Source: Brevundimonas pondensis (GTDB lineage Bacteria > Pseudomonadota > Alphaproteobacteria > Caulobacterales > Caulobacteraceae). Taken from it: a stretch of 64,000 nucleotides of DNA. Position numbers and translations under genes: made by a program. Positions 37,144 through 45,742 of the stretch are shown here, piece after piece. Below the pieces are notes generated by a model. It saw only the letters and a list, made by a program, of their open reading frames with translations. It was not told the DNA's origin and ran no database searches. The stretch spans positions 434,001-498,000 of the forward strand of contig NZ_CP062006.1 of the NCBI RefSeq assembly GCF_017487345.1, read 5' to 3'. Every line of letters begins with the position of its first letter. Position 1 is the stretch's first letter.

Positions 37144-37994
37144 TGGGCGAGATCAACCTCCCTCAAGCAGTCTCCGACCGCGTCGGAGACGATAGGGGCC
37201 CAAAAAGAGGCCGGGTCTTGATTTTGGCTGGCTCCGACTCGGGCGGCGGGGCGGGGATTCAGGCCGACATCAAGGCGGTGACCATGCTGGGCGGGTTCGC
37301 CGCCACGGCGATCACGGCCATCACCATTCAGAACACCCTGGGGGTTCACGGGGTCTATCCCCTGCCGCTCGACGTGATCGAGGCCCAGGCCAAGGCCGTG
37401 CTGGACGACATCGGCGCCGATGCGCTGAAGACGGGGATGCTGGGCTCGGTCGAGGTGGTCGAGGCGGTGGCCGGGCTGATCGACTATGCCGGGACCGTGC
37501 CGACGGTGGTGGACCCCGTGATGATCGCCAAGGGCGGCTCGCCGCTGCTGGAGGACCGCGCGGTGGAGGCGGTGCGGCGGCTGATGGTGCCGCGCGCGGC
37601 CCTGCTGACCCCCAATGCGCCCGAGGCTGAGGCCCTGACCGGGATTGCGGTCGTCGATCAGGACGGCCAGCGCCGGGCGGGCGAGGCTCTGCTGGCCATG
37701 GGCGCGCGGGCGGTGCTGATGAAGGGCGGCCATGTGCCGGGCGAGACGGTCATCGACCTGCTGCTGACCGCCGACGGCGAGACGGTGCTGGAGAGCGAGC
37801 GCATCGACACGCGCCACACCCACGGCACGGGCTGCACCCTGGCCAGCGCCTGCGCGGCCGGGATCGCCAAGGGCCTGCCGCTGCAGACGGCGGTCGCCGA
37901 GGCCTGGGCCTATGTGGCCGAGGCCATCCGCCGCGCGCCGGGGCTGGGGCAGGGGCACGGACCGCTGGATCACGGCTGGCCGCTGCGGGGTTAG
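37143..37994 (+). CDS. thiD: hydroxymethylpyrimidine/phosphomethylpyrimidine kinase ThiD
   Basis: A 283-residue PfkB-like kinase of thiamine synthesis that turns HMP into HMP-PP, the next step after ThiC. Signatures: LAGSDSGGGAGIQADIK (about residues 29-45), DPVMIAKGG, and HGTGCTLASA with the catalytic Cys/Gly loop (about 226-235). An N-terminal extension of about 25 residues precedes the conserved part. The start at 37143 overlaps the SugE stop. No TPP riboswitch upstream, unlike thiC. Confidence 0.93.
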   Translation: MGEINLPQAVSDRVGDDRGPKRGRVLILAGSDSGGGAGIQADIKAVTMLGGFAATAITAITIQNTLGVHGVYPLPLDVIEAQAKAVLDDIGADALKTGMLGSVEVVEAVAGLIDYAGTVPTVVDPVMIAKGGSPLLEDRAVEAVRRLMVPRAALLTPNAPEAEALTGIAVVDQDGQRRAGEALLAMGARAVLMKGGHVPGETVIDLLLTADGETVLESERIDTRHTHGTGCTLASACAAGIAKGLPLQTAVAEAWAYVAEAIRRAPGLGQGHGPLDHGWPLRG

Positions 37995-38032
37995 GGCTTT
38001 CGTCCAGACCGGAATCGTCGTCTCTGCCGCCC

Positions 38033-38605
38033 ATGAGCCTTGAGACCCGACTGATCGAGATCGTCCGCGCCGACCCGGCGCTGATGCATGTGCTGAGCGT
38101 GATGCGCGACCTGGACCTGCCGGATTGGCGGTTGTTTTCGGGGGCCGTCTATCAGGGGGTGTGGAACGACCGGACCGGGCGGCCGGTCGGCTATGGGATC
38201 AAGGACTACGACATCGGCTATTTCGATCCTGATGTCTCGTGGGACGCCGAGGACGTCATCATCAAGCGCGTCGCCGCCGCCTTCGAGCCGCCGTTCAGGG
38301 ACCTGGTCGAGGTGCGCAATCAGGCGCGGGTTCATCTGTGGTTCGAGAACAAGTTCGGCGAGGCCTATGAGGCCCTGACCTGCACCGACGACGCGCCTGC
38401 GCAGTTCGTGGCGCCGGCCTTCGCCCTGGCCGTGCGGCTGGAGAAGGACGACACGATCAGCGTGGCGGCGCCCTATGGTCTGCAGGACGTGTTCGACATG
38501 GTGATCCGGCCCAATCCCGTGCGGGGCCTGGCCAAGGGGTGGGACAAGGTGATCGCCAGCGCGCGCGGCCGCTGGCCGGAGATCAGGGTGGTCGAGCCAG
38601 AATGA
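38033..38605 (+). CDS. nucleotidyltransferase-like family protein
   Basis: A 190-residue protein matching the family of small predicted nucleotidyltransferases (formerly DUF925): LPDWRLFSGAVYQGVWN, GYGIKDYDIGYFDPD with an Asp pattern like the nucleotidyltransferase metal site, and VRNQARVHLWFENKFGE. Substrate unknown; the protein is probably cytoplasmic. It follows thiD after about 40 bases and ends in a hairpin region. Confidence 0.78.
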   Translation: MSLETRLIEIVRADPALMHVLSVMRDLDLPDWRLFSGAVYQGVWNDRTGRPVGYGIKDYDIGYFDPDVSWDAEDVIIKRVAAAFEPPFRDLVEVRNQARVHLWFENKFGEAYEALTCTDDAPAQFVAPAFALAVRLEKDDTISVAAPYGLQDVFDMVIRPNPVRGLAKGWDKVIASARGRWPEIRVVEPE

Positions 38606-38611
38606 CGAAAA

Positions 38612-38637
38612 GGGCGCGACCCTTGCGGATCGCGCCC
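38612..38637. terminator. hairpin between convergent genes
   Basis: GGGCGCGA and TCGCGCCC form a perfect 8-bp stem with a 10-base loop, seven bases after the nucleotidyltransferase stop. The preceding AAAA gives a T-run on the minus strand, where it could end the convergent gene's transcript. Confidence 0.55.
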
Positions 38638-38688
38638 CTCGACCCGGCCTCGGACAGGGAGGGATGAGGCCCGGTTTCCGGTTAGCCG

Positions 38689-39075
38689 TCAGTGGCGACG
38701 GCCGTCGTAGTCGTTGCGCTCGTAGCGGACCTTGGCGGACAGGCGGTCATAGCGACGGTCCAGGTCCTGGCGCTCCCAGCGGGTCAGGCCGCCGCGCATG
38801 TATTGGCGCTCCAGACGGACCAGGCTGTCCAGTTCGTCCTGCAGACGCGAGGCCTCGCGGCGGCTGAGCTGGCGGGTCTGGACGCCACGGTCGATACGAC
38901 GGTCCAGGTTGTGCTTGCGCTGGGCGATGGCGTTCCAGCCGTAGTCGCTCTGCTCATAGCCGTGGCCGCGCGAGGGACCGTGACGGTCATAGGCCCCATT
39001 ATAGGATTGGGCGGCGGCGGGCAGGGCGGCCGAGGCGACGGCGACGGCCAGGGCGGGGATCAGCAGCTTCTTCAT
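38689..39075 (-). CDS. secreted Arg/Tyr-rich hypothetical protein
   Basis: A 128-residue protein with a Sec signal (LIPALAVAVASAALPAAA, cleavage near AQS at about 23). The mature part begins with a Tyr/Gly/His-rich stretch, then a charged helical region with the repeated theme LDRRIDRGVQTRQLSRREA and RLEREQ-like segments. AAGGAG precedes the ATG at 39075. Such small periplasmic proteins are frequent in Caulobacterales; function unknown. Confidence 0.65.
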   Translation of the reverse strand: MKKLLIPALAVAVASAALPAAAQSYNGAYDRHGPSRGHGYEQSDYGWNAIAQRKHNLDRRIDRGVQTRQLSRREASRLQDELDSLVRLERQYMRGGLTRWERQDLDRRYDRLSAKVRYERNDYDGRRH

Positions 39076-39329
39076 GGTCTTGGCTCCTTCGGTTCGTCGC
39101 AACCGGATCGGCTGCGTTGATCCCAGAAGACCACCCGGCGGCTGAGCCGCATCTGAACGGCGCGTTTCAGATCGGGTTCATCTGCATGAGAAGTTCGTCA
39201 TCCTGGCGGGGACATGCTGACTGGCGGTCACAGCGACGGAGAATCCGTCTGCACGCGTTCCTTGTCCGGATGAACGACGGTAGACTGCGTTCAGCCCCCG
39301 TTCAGAGGCCCCTGTCTAGAAGACAAACC

Positions 39330-39668
39330 ATGATGCGTATTCGAGCCCTCCTGCTGGCCGGTCTGATCGCCCTCGTCCCCCTGACGGACGCGGCGGCCCA
39401 GTCGCGCGGCCGTGACCGGGATCGCGACGACGATCGCCGGGAGCAACCCCGAGGCTATCCGGGACAGGGGCTGCGCGACGCGCCCCGCTCGGCGCCCCGT
39501 GCGGATCCGGGCGACATCGCCCGTCGCGTCCAGTCGGGTCGCCCCGGCCGGATGCTGGGCGTGCAGGAGCGCGGCGGCGACTATGTGGTGCGCTGGGAGT
39601 ATCCGGGCGGACGCGTGTCGGACATACAGGTTGACGGCCAGTCAGGCCGGGTTCGCGGAGACGACTGA
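39330..39668 (+). CDS. PepSY-like secreted protein next to a two-component system
   Basis: About 112 residues: a signal peptide (ALLLAGLIALVPLTDAAAQ), an Arg/Asp-rich linker, then a PepSY-like C-terminal unit (LGVQERGGDYVVRWEYPGGRV and SDIQVDGQSGRV). Its TGA touches the ATG of the response regulator, so it is the first gene of the operon. PepSY proteins encoded with two-component systems are thought to act in the periplasm on the sensor; that role is inference here. Confidence 0.72.
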   Translation: MMRIRALLLAGLIALVPLTDAAAQSRGRDRDRDDDRREQPRGYPGQGLRDAPRSAPRADPGDIARRVQSGRPGRMLGVQERGGDYVVRWEYPGGRVSDIQVDGQSGRVRGDD

Positions 39669-40349
39669 ATGCGGGTGCTGCTTGTCGAGGACGACGTCGA
39701 TCTGTCGCGCCAGCTGAAGACCGCATTGAGCGACGCCGGATACGCCGTTGATCACGCCCCCGACGGCGAGGAAGCCTGGTTCCTGGGCGACACTGAACCC
39801 TATGACGTGGTCGTGCTGGACCTGGGCCTGCCCAAGATCGACGGCGTGTCGGTGCTGGAGCGCTGGCGCCGCGAGGGCAAGGCCACGCCGGTGTTGATCC
39901 TGACGGCGCGGGGCGCCTGGTCGGACAAGGTGGCGGGCTTTGACGCCGGGGCCGACGACTATCTGACCAAGCCCTTCCATACCGAGGAGCTGCTGGCCCG
40001 CCTGCGCGCCCTGTTGCGCCGCTCGGCCGGCCACGCCGCGGCGACCCTGACGTGCGGCGGCCTGCGCCTCGACCCGCGCGCGGCGCGGGCGACGGTCAAC
40101 GGCGAGCCGCTGCGCCTGACCAGCCTGGAATACCGCCTGCTGCACTACATGATGATGCACCAGGGCCGGGTCATCAGCCGCACCGAGCTGGTCGAGCATC
40201 TGTACGATCAGGACTTCGACCGCGACTCCAACACTATCGAGGTCTTCGTCGGGCGTCTGAGAAAGAAGATCGGCTCGGACCGGATCGAGACGGTGCGCGG
40301 TCTGGGCTATCGCCTGTCGCCGCTGGCCGGCGAGAGCGACGCGGCCTGA
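39669..40349 (+). CDS. OmpR-family response regulator
   Basis: 226 residues. Receiver domain with acidic pocket EDD (7-9), phospho-acceptor Asp51 (VVVLDLGLPKIDG) and the Lys of YLTKPF. C-terminal winged helix with LTSLEYRLLHYMM, NTIEVFVGRLRKKIG and VRGLGYRL. Closest in style to PhoP/QseB-type regulators. Forms an operon with the PepSY protein before it and the kinase after it (three-base gap). Confidence 0.9.
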   Translation: MRVLLVEDDVDLSRQLKTALSDAGYAVDHAPDGEEAWFLGDTEPYDVVVLDLGLPKIDGVSVLERWRREGKATPVLILTARGAWSDKVAGFDAGADDYLTKPFHTEELLARLRALLRRSAGHAAATLTCGGLRLDPRAARATVNGEPLRLTSLEYRLLHYMMMHQGRVISRTELVEHLYDQDFDRDSNTIEVFVGRLRKKIGSDRIETVRGLGYRLSPLAGESDAA

Positions 40350-40352
40350 TCC

Positions 40353-41801
40353 GTGACAGACGCCGGGGCGGCTGAAACGCCCGCCAAGCCGCACAGGAAC
40401 GAATGGGGCCGCTGGTTCGGGCGGCCGGGCAAGTCGCTGACGCGGCGTCTGATCTGGCTGGCCTCGGCCTGGATTCTGGTGGCCCTGCTGGTGACGGGCG
40501 TGGTGCTGACCTCGGTGTTTCAGGAATCGGCGCTGCGGCGGCTCGGCAACATGCTGGGCGACACCATCGACGAGGCGGTGGTCGCGACCAGCATCACCCC
40601 CGAAGGCGAGATCTTCATCGGCGAGATCCGCGACGCCCGCACCGAGCGTCTGCTGTCCGGCAAGTACTGGATGGTGGCCGAGCAGGGGCCGGGCGGGCAG
40701 TTGCAGGTGGTGGCGCGCTCGGCCTCGTTGGGGCGGGCCAATCTGGAATATGCGCCTGATCTGGATGACCGGCTGCGATCGGCCTTCGGTCAGACCATCA
40801 GCTACAACGCCGAGGACGGGCCCAAGGGCGAGCCCCTGCGCATCGCCGCCAGCATGAAGCAGCTGCCGGGACGGACGGCGCCGGTGGTCTTCTTCGCCGG
40901 GGTGGACCGTTCCGACATCGACGCCGACACGCGCCAGTTCGCCACCGTGACCTGGGTGGCCATGCTGCTGCTGGGGGCCGGTCTGGTCTCGGCGGTCTTT
41001 ATTCAGGTGCGGGTGGGGCTGCGCCCCCTGTTCGACCTGCGCGACGAGATTTCGGACGTGCGCAAGGGCAGCTCGCACCGCATCGAGGGCGTCTATCCGG
41101 TCGAGATCCAGCCCCTGGCCGAGCAGGTCAACCGGCTGCTGACCCATAACCAGGAGACGGTGGAGCGCCAGCGCACCCACGTCGGCAATCTGGCCCATGC
41201 GCTGAAGACGCCGCTGGCGGTCATGCTGGCCGAGGCGGGGACCAGCGAGGGCGTCCTGCCCGACATGGTGCGCAAGCAGACCAGGGTGATGCAGGATCAG
41301 GTGGACCACCACCTGCGCCGCGCCCGCGCCGCGGCCCGCGCCGCCCATGGTCTGGGCGAAACCACGCCGGTGGGCGAGGTGCTGGACGAGCTGGCGGTCA
41401 TGCTGGAGCGGGTGTTCGAGACCAAGGGCGTCGAAATCGACTGGCGCGCGCCGGACGAACTGGCCTTCCTGGGCGAGCGTCAGGATTTGCAGGAAATCTT
41501 CGGCAACCTGATCGAGAACGCCGCCAAATGGTGCAAACGCCGGGTGCGGATTTCAGCCGGGGCCTCGGTGCCCGGCCAGATGGTGGTGGTGGTCGAGGAC
41601 GACGGCCCCGGCCTGCCCGCCGATCAGCGCGACGCCGCCCTGAAGCGCGGCACGCGGATGGACGAGGACACGCCGGGCACCGGCCTAGGCCTGTCCATTG
41701 TCGAGGATCTGACGCGGGCCTACGGCGGTCGGGTCACCCTGGCCGACAGCGACATGGGCGGGCTGAAGGTGTTGCTGGAGTTGCCCGCGGCGGAGGGGTG
41801 A
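40353..41801 (+). CDS. sensor histidine kinase
   Basis: 482 residues from a GTG start. Two transmembrane helices (about 33-55 and 198-220) enclose a periplasmic sensor domain of about 140 residues; a HAMP-like linker follows. The H-box has His282 (VGNLAHALKTPLAVM), and the ATPase has NLIENAAKW, DDGPGLP and GTGLGLSIVEDL. PhoQ-like organisation. Partner of the response regulator immediately upstream; signal unknown, possibly modulated by the PepSY protein. Confidence 0.9.
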   Translation: MTDAGAAETPAKPHRNEWGRWFGRPGKSLTRRLIWLASAWILVALLVTGVVLTSVFQESALRRLGNMLGDTIDEAVVATSITPEGEIFIGEIRDARTERLLSGKYWMVAEQGPGGQLQVVARSASLGRANLEYAPDLDDRLRSAFGQTISYNAEDGPKGEPLRIAASMKQLPGRTAPVVFFAGVDRSDIDADTRQFATVTWVAMLLLGAGLVSAVFIQVRVGLRPLFDLRDEISDVRKGSSHRIEGVYPVEIQPLAEQVNRLLTHNQETVERQRTHVGNLAHALKTPLAVMLAEAGTSEGVLPDMVRKQTRVMQDQVDHHLRRARAAARAAHGLGETTPVGEVLDELAVMLERVFETKGVEIDWRAPDELAFLGERQDLQEIFGNLIENAAKWCKRRVRISAGASVPGQMVVVVEDDGPGLPADQRDAALKRGTRMDEDTPGTGLGLSIVEDLTRAYGGRVTLADSDMGGLKVLLELPAAEG

Positions 41802-41837
41802 GGGCGCGCGGATCCTCGGCCGAAAGCAGACGTGTCA

Positions 41838-41864
41838 AATGTCGGCTAAGGGTGGAAAGCGGAC
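41838..41864. repeat. dispersed repeat, family III copy
   Basis: AATGTCGGC followed by GGAAAGCGGAC, a diverged copy of the AATGTCCGC-n3-GGGTCGAAAGCGGAC pattern also seen at 42746-42773, 57881-57907 and 60030-60056. Lies at the left edge of an AT-richer segment. Confidence 0.5.
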
Positions 41865-41925
41865 GGCACCAACGGTACGGTCGGATAGTCTCAGCACCCG
41901 TTAAATTCCGAAGGTCCCGCTTGAA

Positions 41926-42693
41926 ATGCAACGAATGGCGCGTTTGCTGGCCTCGCCTATGGTGGGTGTTATATTCCTCGCCACTGTAGCCGCTGGCTCC
42001 GCCGCCTTTGCGCAATCCGCGTCGAGCGAAAATGCAACCCGTCAACTGGATGAGCGAGCTTGGGGCTATGAAATCCTCGATGCCTCAACAGAAGAACTTG
42101 CCCGCAATTTTCTGCCCAATTTTCCGCGGGAGATCGTGGATCATGATTGGATGAGATTGAGTTCTTTTGGGCCCAGATATCTCTCATTGTATGAGCGATC
42201 GGTATCCATTTCAGAGTGGGCTTGCGTTCAAAAAATCCATAAAATGGTCTTCTGGTCATCACATGAAATCTATCCAGAGCGCCGCGCGGATCTAGGAATA
42301 ATTCAAACAAATCGCTTTGAAGACGCTATTTACCAGATTTCCGAGACTGGCCAATGCGGTCGCCACGGCAACCGTATCGCGGGATTTAGCGCATATGGCG
42401 TGGATGTAAGCAACGCGCTTCGATCCTACAAAATGGCAGTCGATGACGGCGATCATACAATCCAATGCACCTCCGGATCTAGCGAATGCATAACCTTGCT
42501 TCGCTCTTTTGACCTTAAGTCTCTTCGCCGCCTTGGAGTCTGCAATGAACTTCATTGTCTGGCAAAATTCGACTTCCCTCCCTCTGCGGCGGACGTGAAG
42601 TCGAGCCCCTACGGCTGGGAACTAAAGCTCTACGATGGCCCTGTCGGGCGTCGAATCGTCATTAGTCCGGGGTTGCAACCGGCTGTCTCATAA
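41926..42693 (+). CDS. secreted hypothetical protein in an AT-richer segment
   Basis: A 255-residue protein with a Sec signal (VGVIFLATVAAGSAAFAQS, cleavage near AQS at about 30). Composition is clearly more AT-rich than the flanking kinase and DUF2336-type genes, suggesting transfer. Several Cys are present (WACVQKIHK, GQCGRHGN, TIQCTSGSSECI, GVCNELHCLA), probably paired in disulfides. No known domain. It is convergent with the Imm26-like gene and flanked on both sides by family III repeats. Confidence 0.6.
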   Translation: MQRMARLLASPMVGVIFLATVAAGSAAFAQSASSENATRQLDERAWGYEILDASTEELARNFLPNFPREIVDHDWMRLSSFGPRYLSLYERSVSISEWACVQKIHKMVFWSSHEIYPERRADLGIIQTNRFEDAIYQISETGQCGRHGNRIAGFSAYGVDVSNALRSYKMAVDDGDHTIQCTSGSSECITLLRSFDLKSLRRLGVCNELHCLAKFDFPPSAADVKSSPYGWELKLYDGPVGRRIVISPGLQPAVS

Positions 42694-42745
42694 GAGGTTG
42701 GTTTGCCTTGCCGGCGCTGCGCCGACGCGACACCCTGAAATTTTC

Positions 42746-42773
42746 AAATGTCCGCAATGGGTCGAAAGCGGTC
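42746..42773. repeat. dispersed repeat, family III copy
   Basis: AAATGTCCGC, then ATGGGTCGAAAGCGG. A second partial piece, GGAAGCGGACAAACT, follows at about 42814-42828. It lies between the secreted hypothetical gene and the Imm26-like gene. Confidence 0.55.
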
Positions 42774-42856
42774 TTTCATGCGCCGCCCGGTAGCGGAGAT
42801 GACCTAAGCACCTGGAAGCGGACAAACTGAACTACCGCTAGGGGTGGGAAAGGACG

Positions 42857-43348
42857 TTAGCCGGCAACCAGTTCTGCGCTTTGGAAGACGTAATCAGCCT
42901 GCAGGTCGTCGAAACGCGGGTTCCACTCGCCTAGGCCATTTAACGCCTTAAGGGCGTTCTCAATGCGAACTGGTGCCACAACGGTTCGGTATCGAAGTTG
43001 AGCCGCCTCCGCTGACGTGGCCCGACGCATCACCGATCTGTCTCGTGCCTCAATATGTGTCTCACCGGCGACGTCCACCTTGAACCAAGGTTGCGGCAGA
43101 TCAGAAAGCAAGTCTTGGCGGTTCCCGATTACCGGCCAGTCGCCATGATGGAATTTCGCATCGAGCGTCAACGCCGCGAATTGGAGGCGCGCGCCGATCA
43201 CGTCTCCCGGCAACGCTGCCCGCGAGACCAACTTGTCATAGATGACGACATACAGTTCGCCCTCCCAGTCGCCAGCCAACTGGCCGATACCGCAGCGCTG
43301 ATCATCCAGCGGCACTAAGAACACGTCTCCGACTTTGGGCTTGCTCAT
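42857..43348 (-). CDS. Imm26-like protein
   Basis: 163 residues starting MSKPKVGDVFLVPLDDQRCG, which matches the opening of the Imm26 family (GD-V-F-x-I-P-L-x-D/G-x-x-x-G), followed by IGQLAGDWEGELYVVIYD. Imm26 proteins are predicted immunity proteins of polymorphic toxin systems, but many occur alone as ordinary housekeeping-like genes. The ATG at 43348 is chosen because the upstream 55 codons of the open frame have no family resemblance. No toxin gene with a recognisable toxin domain is adjacent. Confidence 0.65.
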   Translation of the reverse strand: MSKPKVGDVFLVPLDDQRCGIGQLAGDWEGELYVVIYDKLVSRAALPGDVIGARLQFAALTLDAKFHHGDWPVIGNRQDLLSDLPQPWFKVDVAGETHIEARDRSVMRRATSAEAAQLRYRTVVAPVRIENALKALNGLGEWNPRFDDLQADYVFQSAELVAG

Positions 43349-43511
43349 GCCGTTAGTCGTGCCGGAGACGGCGATGGTCTGCAACGGGGCGGAAGCAGAT
43401 ATCGGCTGCGCGCCCCGGAACGACTTGGGGGCGGCGCCCCAATCCCCTGTTAACCCGGATGCCGCACCCTGGCCCCGGCGGCCGGGATTCGGTTCGGCCT
43501 GAGGAGAATGC

Positions 43512-44876
43512 ATGGCGGACCTGTCGGTCGCGCAAAGGGCCGCCCTGGCCCAGCTGATCGCCGCTTGCCCGGATCATCTGCTGTCCCAGCTGGAAGCGCT
43601 GGCGGCGGCGATGACGGGGGATCGGGCGTGGGCGCTGCGCGACATGGTCGAGGTCGAGGGGCTGGACCGGCGACGGCGGGACGCGGCCTTCGCGCCGCTG
43701 ACGCCCCTGTTCCGGCGACGCGAGGACGGGCTGGACGGGCTGAGTTTTCCCGCAAGCGCGCCAGCGCGGCTGTGGAAGCTGGCCAGGCGCAATGAACCCG
43801 AACTGCTGCCCCAGCTGGATCGTGACGACGAACTGTCGCGCATGGTGGCTGATCGGTTGTGCCTGAGCGCGGCCTCGGCGGTGCGGGATCAGGGCGAGAC
43901 GCTGTGGCCTGGCGCGAGCGCGGATCAGGTGGCGGAACTGGCGGCCTGTTTCGATCTGGCCGGGTTGGCGCGGCGCAGCCTGGCGTTTCTGGAGACCTGG
44001 CTGGGACGGCCGGGACCGGAGGCGACGGCGGAGCTGAAGCTGGCGCTGCGGCAGGCGGCGTCGATCGCGCCGGACGGGGCGGCGCGGCTGATGGAGATCT
44101 TCTTTGCTCACCTGGCGGACGCGCGGATGATGCTGAGGCTGGTGGCCCTGGCCACGCCCGCCGCCGGACGCGAGACGGTGGTGGGCGAGAGCGAGCTGGC
44201 GGTCTTCGTCGACCGGGTGGTGACGGCCCTGGCGCACCGGGCGGCCGAGGCGGCGGCGTTCGATCCGACGGCGCCGGGGGCGGACGCGGCCCTGCTGAAG
44301 GCCGATCTGGACTGGTGCGCCGAGACCCTGTCGGAGATCGACATGACACTGCCGCTGCGGGCTGACAGCGCCTGGGGCAAGGCGGTGCGGCAGGCGCGGG
44401 TGAAGATCGGCCTGCGTCTGTCGGAACTGTTCAGCGCCGCCGAGAAGGCGGCGGGCAAGGTGCTGCCGGTCGAGCGTACGGCCATGGCGGGGCGGATGAC
44501 CCGTCCGGCGCCGCGTCTGGACGAGGCGGTGGACGTCGAGACGGCGGCGAGGGCCAAGGCTCTGGCGGCGGTGGTCGGTCTGGTGCGGGGACCGGCGACG
44601 GTCTTCGGCTGCGAGGCCGAGCGGCGGCAGACGGCGGAGGGCCTGACCGGCAAGCTGGCGACCTGGGCCGACGAGGCGCTGGAGCGGCTGAATGACGGCG
44701 AGGCGGCGGACGAGGGGATCGCGCGCAAGCGCATCGCCCTGACCGCCGAGCTGCTGGGCCTGATCGGGGCCAGGGAGGCGCAGCGCACGGTGCGGCGGCG
44801 ACTGACGGTGGCGGGCGCGCCGCCGAGTGTCGCGGTCGAGGCTGCGACCTCGGGAGCCTCGCGTCGGCGCGCCTGA
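43512..44876 (+). CDS. DUF2336-like alpha-helical protein
   Basis: 454 residues, almost entirely helical with Ala/Leu/Glu/Arg-rich repeats reminiscent of HEAT-type or DUF2336 proteins found in Caulobacter and relatives (for example LARRSLAFLETWLGRPGPEA and KLALRQAASIAPDGAARL). No signal peptide or membrane helix. GAGGAG precedes the ATG. It ends 17 bases before ccmI and may be co-transcribed with the cytochrome maturation genes, though nothing ties it to that pathway. Confidence 0.65.
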   Translation: MADLSVAQRAALAQLIAACPDHLLSQLEALAAAMTGDRAWALRDMVEVEGLDRRRRDAAFAPLTPLFRRREDGLDGLSFPASAPARLWKLARRNEPELLPQLDRDDELSRMVADRLCLSAASAVRDQGETLWPGASADQVAELAACFDLAGLARRSLAFLETWLGRPGPEATAELKLALRQAASIAPDGAARLMEIFFAHLADARMMLRLVALATPAAGRETVVGESELAVFVDRVVTALAHRAAEAAAFDPTAPGADAALLKADLDWCAETLSEIDMTLPLRADSAWGKAVRQARVKIGLRLSELFSAAEKAAGKVLPVERTAMAGRMTRPAPRLDEAVDVETAARAKALAAVVGLVRGPATVFGCEAERRQTAEGLTGKLATWADEALERLNDGEAADEGIARKRIALTAELLGLIGAREAQRTVRRRLTVAGAPPSVAVEAATSGASRRRA

Positions 44877-44893
44877 TCGGCTAGACGGCGGGC

Positions 44894-45709
44894 ATGACGA
44901 TCTTCTGGATCATGACAGGGTTGGCCACGGCGCTGGCCGGCCTGCTGGTGCTGGCCGGGGCGCGGCGAGGTGCGGACGCCGAGGTCGTGGTCGACCGCGA
45001 GGCCGGGGCACGCGAACTGGCGGAGCTGGACCGGCTGAAGACACGCGGCCTGCTGGACGAGGCGGGCTGGACCGCGGCGCGGGCCGAGGCGGGGCGACGG
45101 CTGCTGGCGGCGCGTCGCGACGCGCGGACGCCGGTCGTGGGGGCCAAGGACCGGCTGTGGGTTTTGGGCGGGATCGGCCTGACGGCGGCGGTGTCGCTGG
45201 CCCTCTATCTGGGGCTGGGCGCGCCGGGGATGGCGGATCAGGCCTATGAGACGCGGGTGCGCGACTGGGCGGCTTCGCCCGAGACGCTGGAGCCGGCCCA
45301 GGCGGCGGCGGTGATCGGCCGTATCGTCAAGGATCGGCCCGACGACCATCAGGCCCTGACCATGCTGGGCGCGGCGCGCTTCGAGGCGGGCGACCCCATC
45401 GGCGCGGCCTCGGCCTTCCGCCGGGCGCTGGCGATCCAGCCGGACGACGCCCAGAGCTGGGCGCGGCTGGGAGAGAGCCTGGTGCGGGCCAACGAGGGCG
45501 CGGTCGGCGGCGACGCCGAGGCGGCCTTCGTCGAGGCGCTGAAGCATGACCCGGATCAGCTGGGGGCGCGCTACTTCCTGGGCGAGGCGGCGCTGAAGCG
45601 CGGCGACAAGGCCGGGGCGGCGGCGGTCTGGGGGCCGCTGATCGCGGCGCTGGAGCCGAACGATCCGCGCCGGGGCGAACTGCAACAACGATTGGGCGGG
45701 GCTGGATGA
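44894..45709 (+). CDS. ccmI: cytochrome c biogenesis protein CcmI
   Basis: 271 residues. Two transmembrane helices (about 4-22 and 92-112) with a cytoplasmic leucine-zipper-like loop between them (AELDRLKTRGLLDEAGW), and a periplasmic TPR domain with ALTMLGAARFEAGDPIGAASAFRRALAIQPDD. It holds apocytochrome c for haem ligation. First of the ccmI-E-F-H cluster; ATG at 44894. Confidence 0.87.
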   Translation: MTIFWIMTGLATALAGLLVLAGARRGADAEVVVDREAGARELAELDRLKTRGLLDEAGWTAARAEAGRRLLAARRDARTPVVGAKDRLWVLGGIGLTAAVSLALYLGLGAPGMADQAYETRVRDWAASPETLEPAQAAAVIGRIVKDRPDDHQALTMLGAARFEAGDPIGAASAFRRALAIQPDDAQSWARLGESLVRANEGAVGGDAEAAFVEALKHDPDQLGARYFLGEAALKRGDKAGAAAVWGPLIAALEPNDPRRGELQQRLGGAG

Positions 45710-45742
45710 GCCTGCGCTGCAACCCTTCTGTGATGTCCTGAC

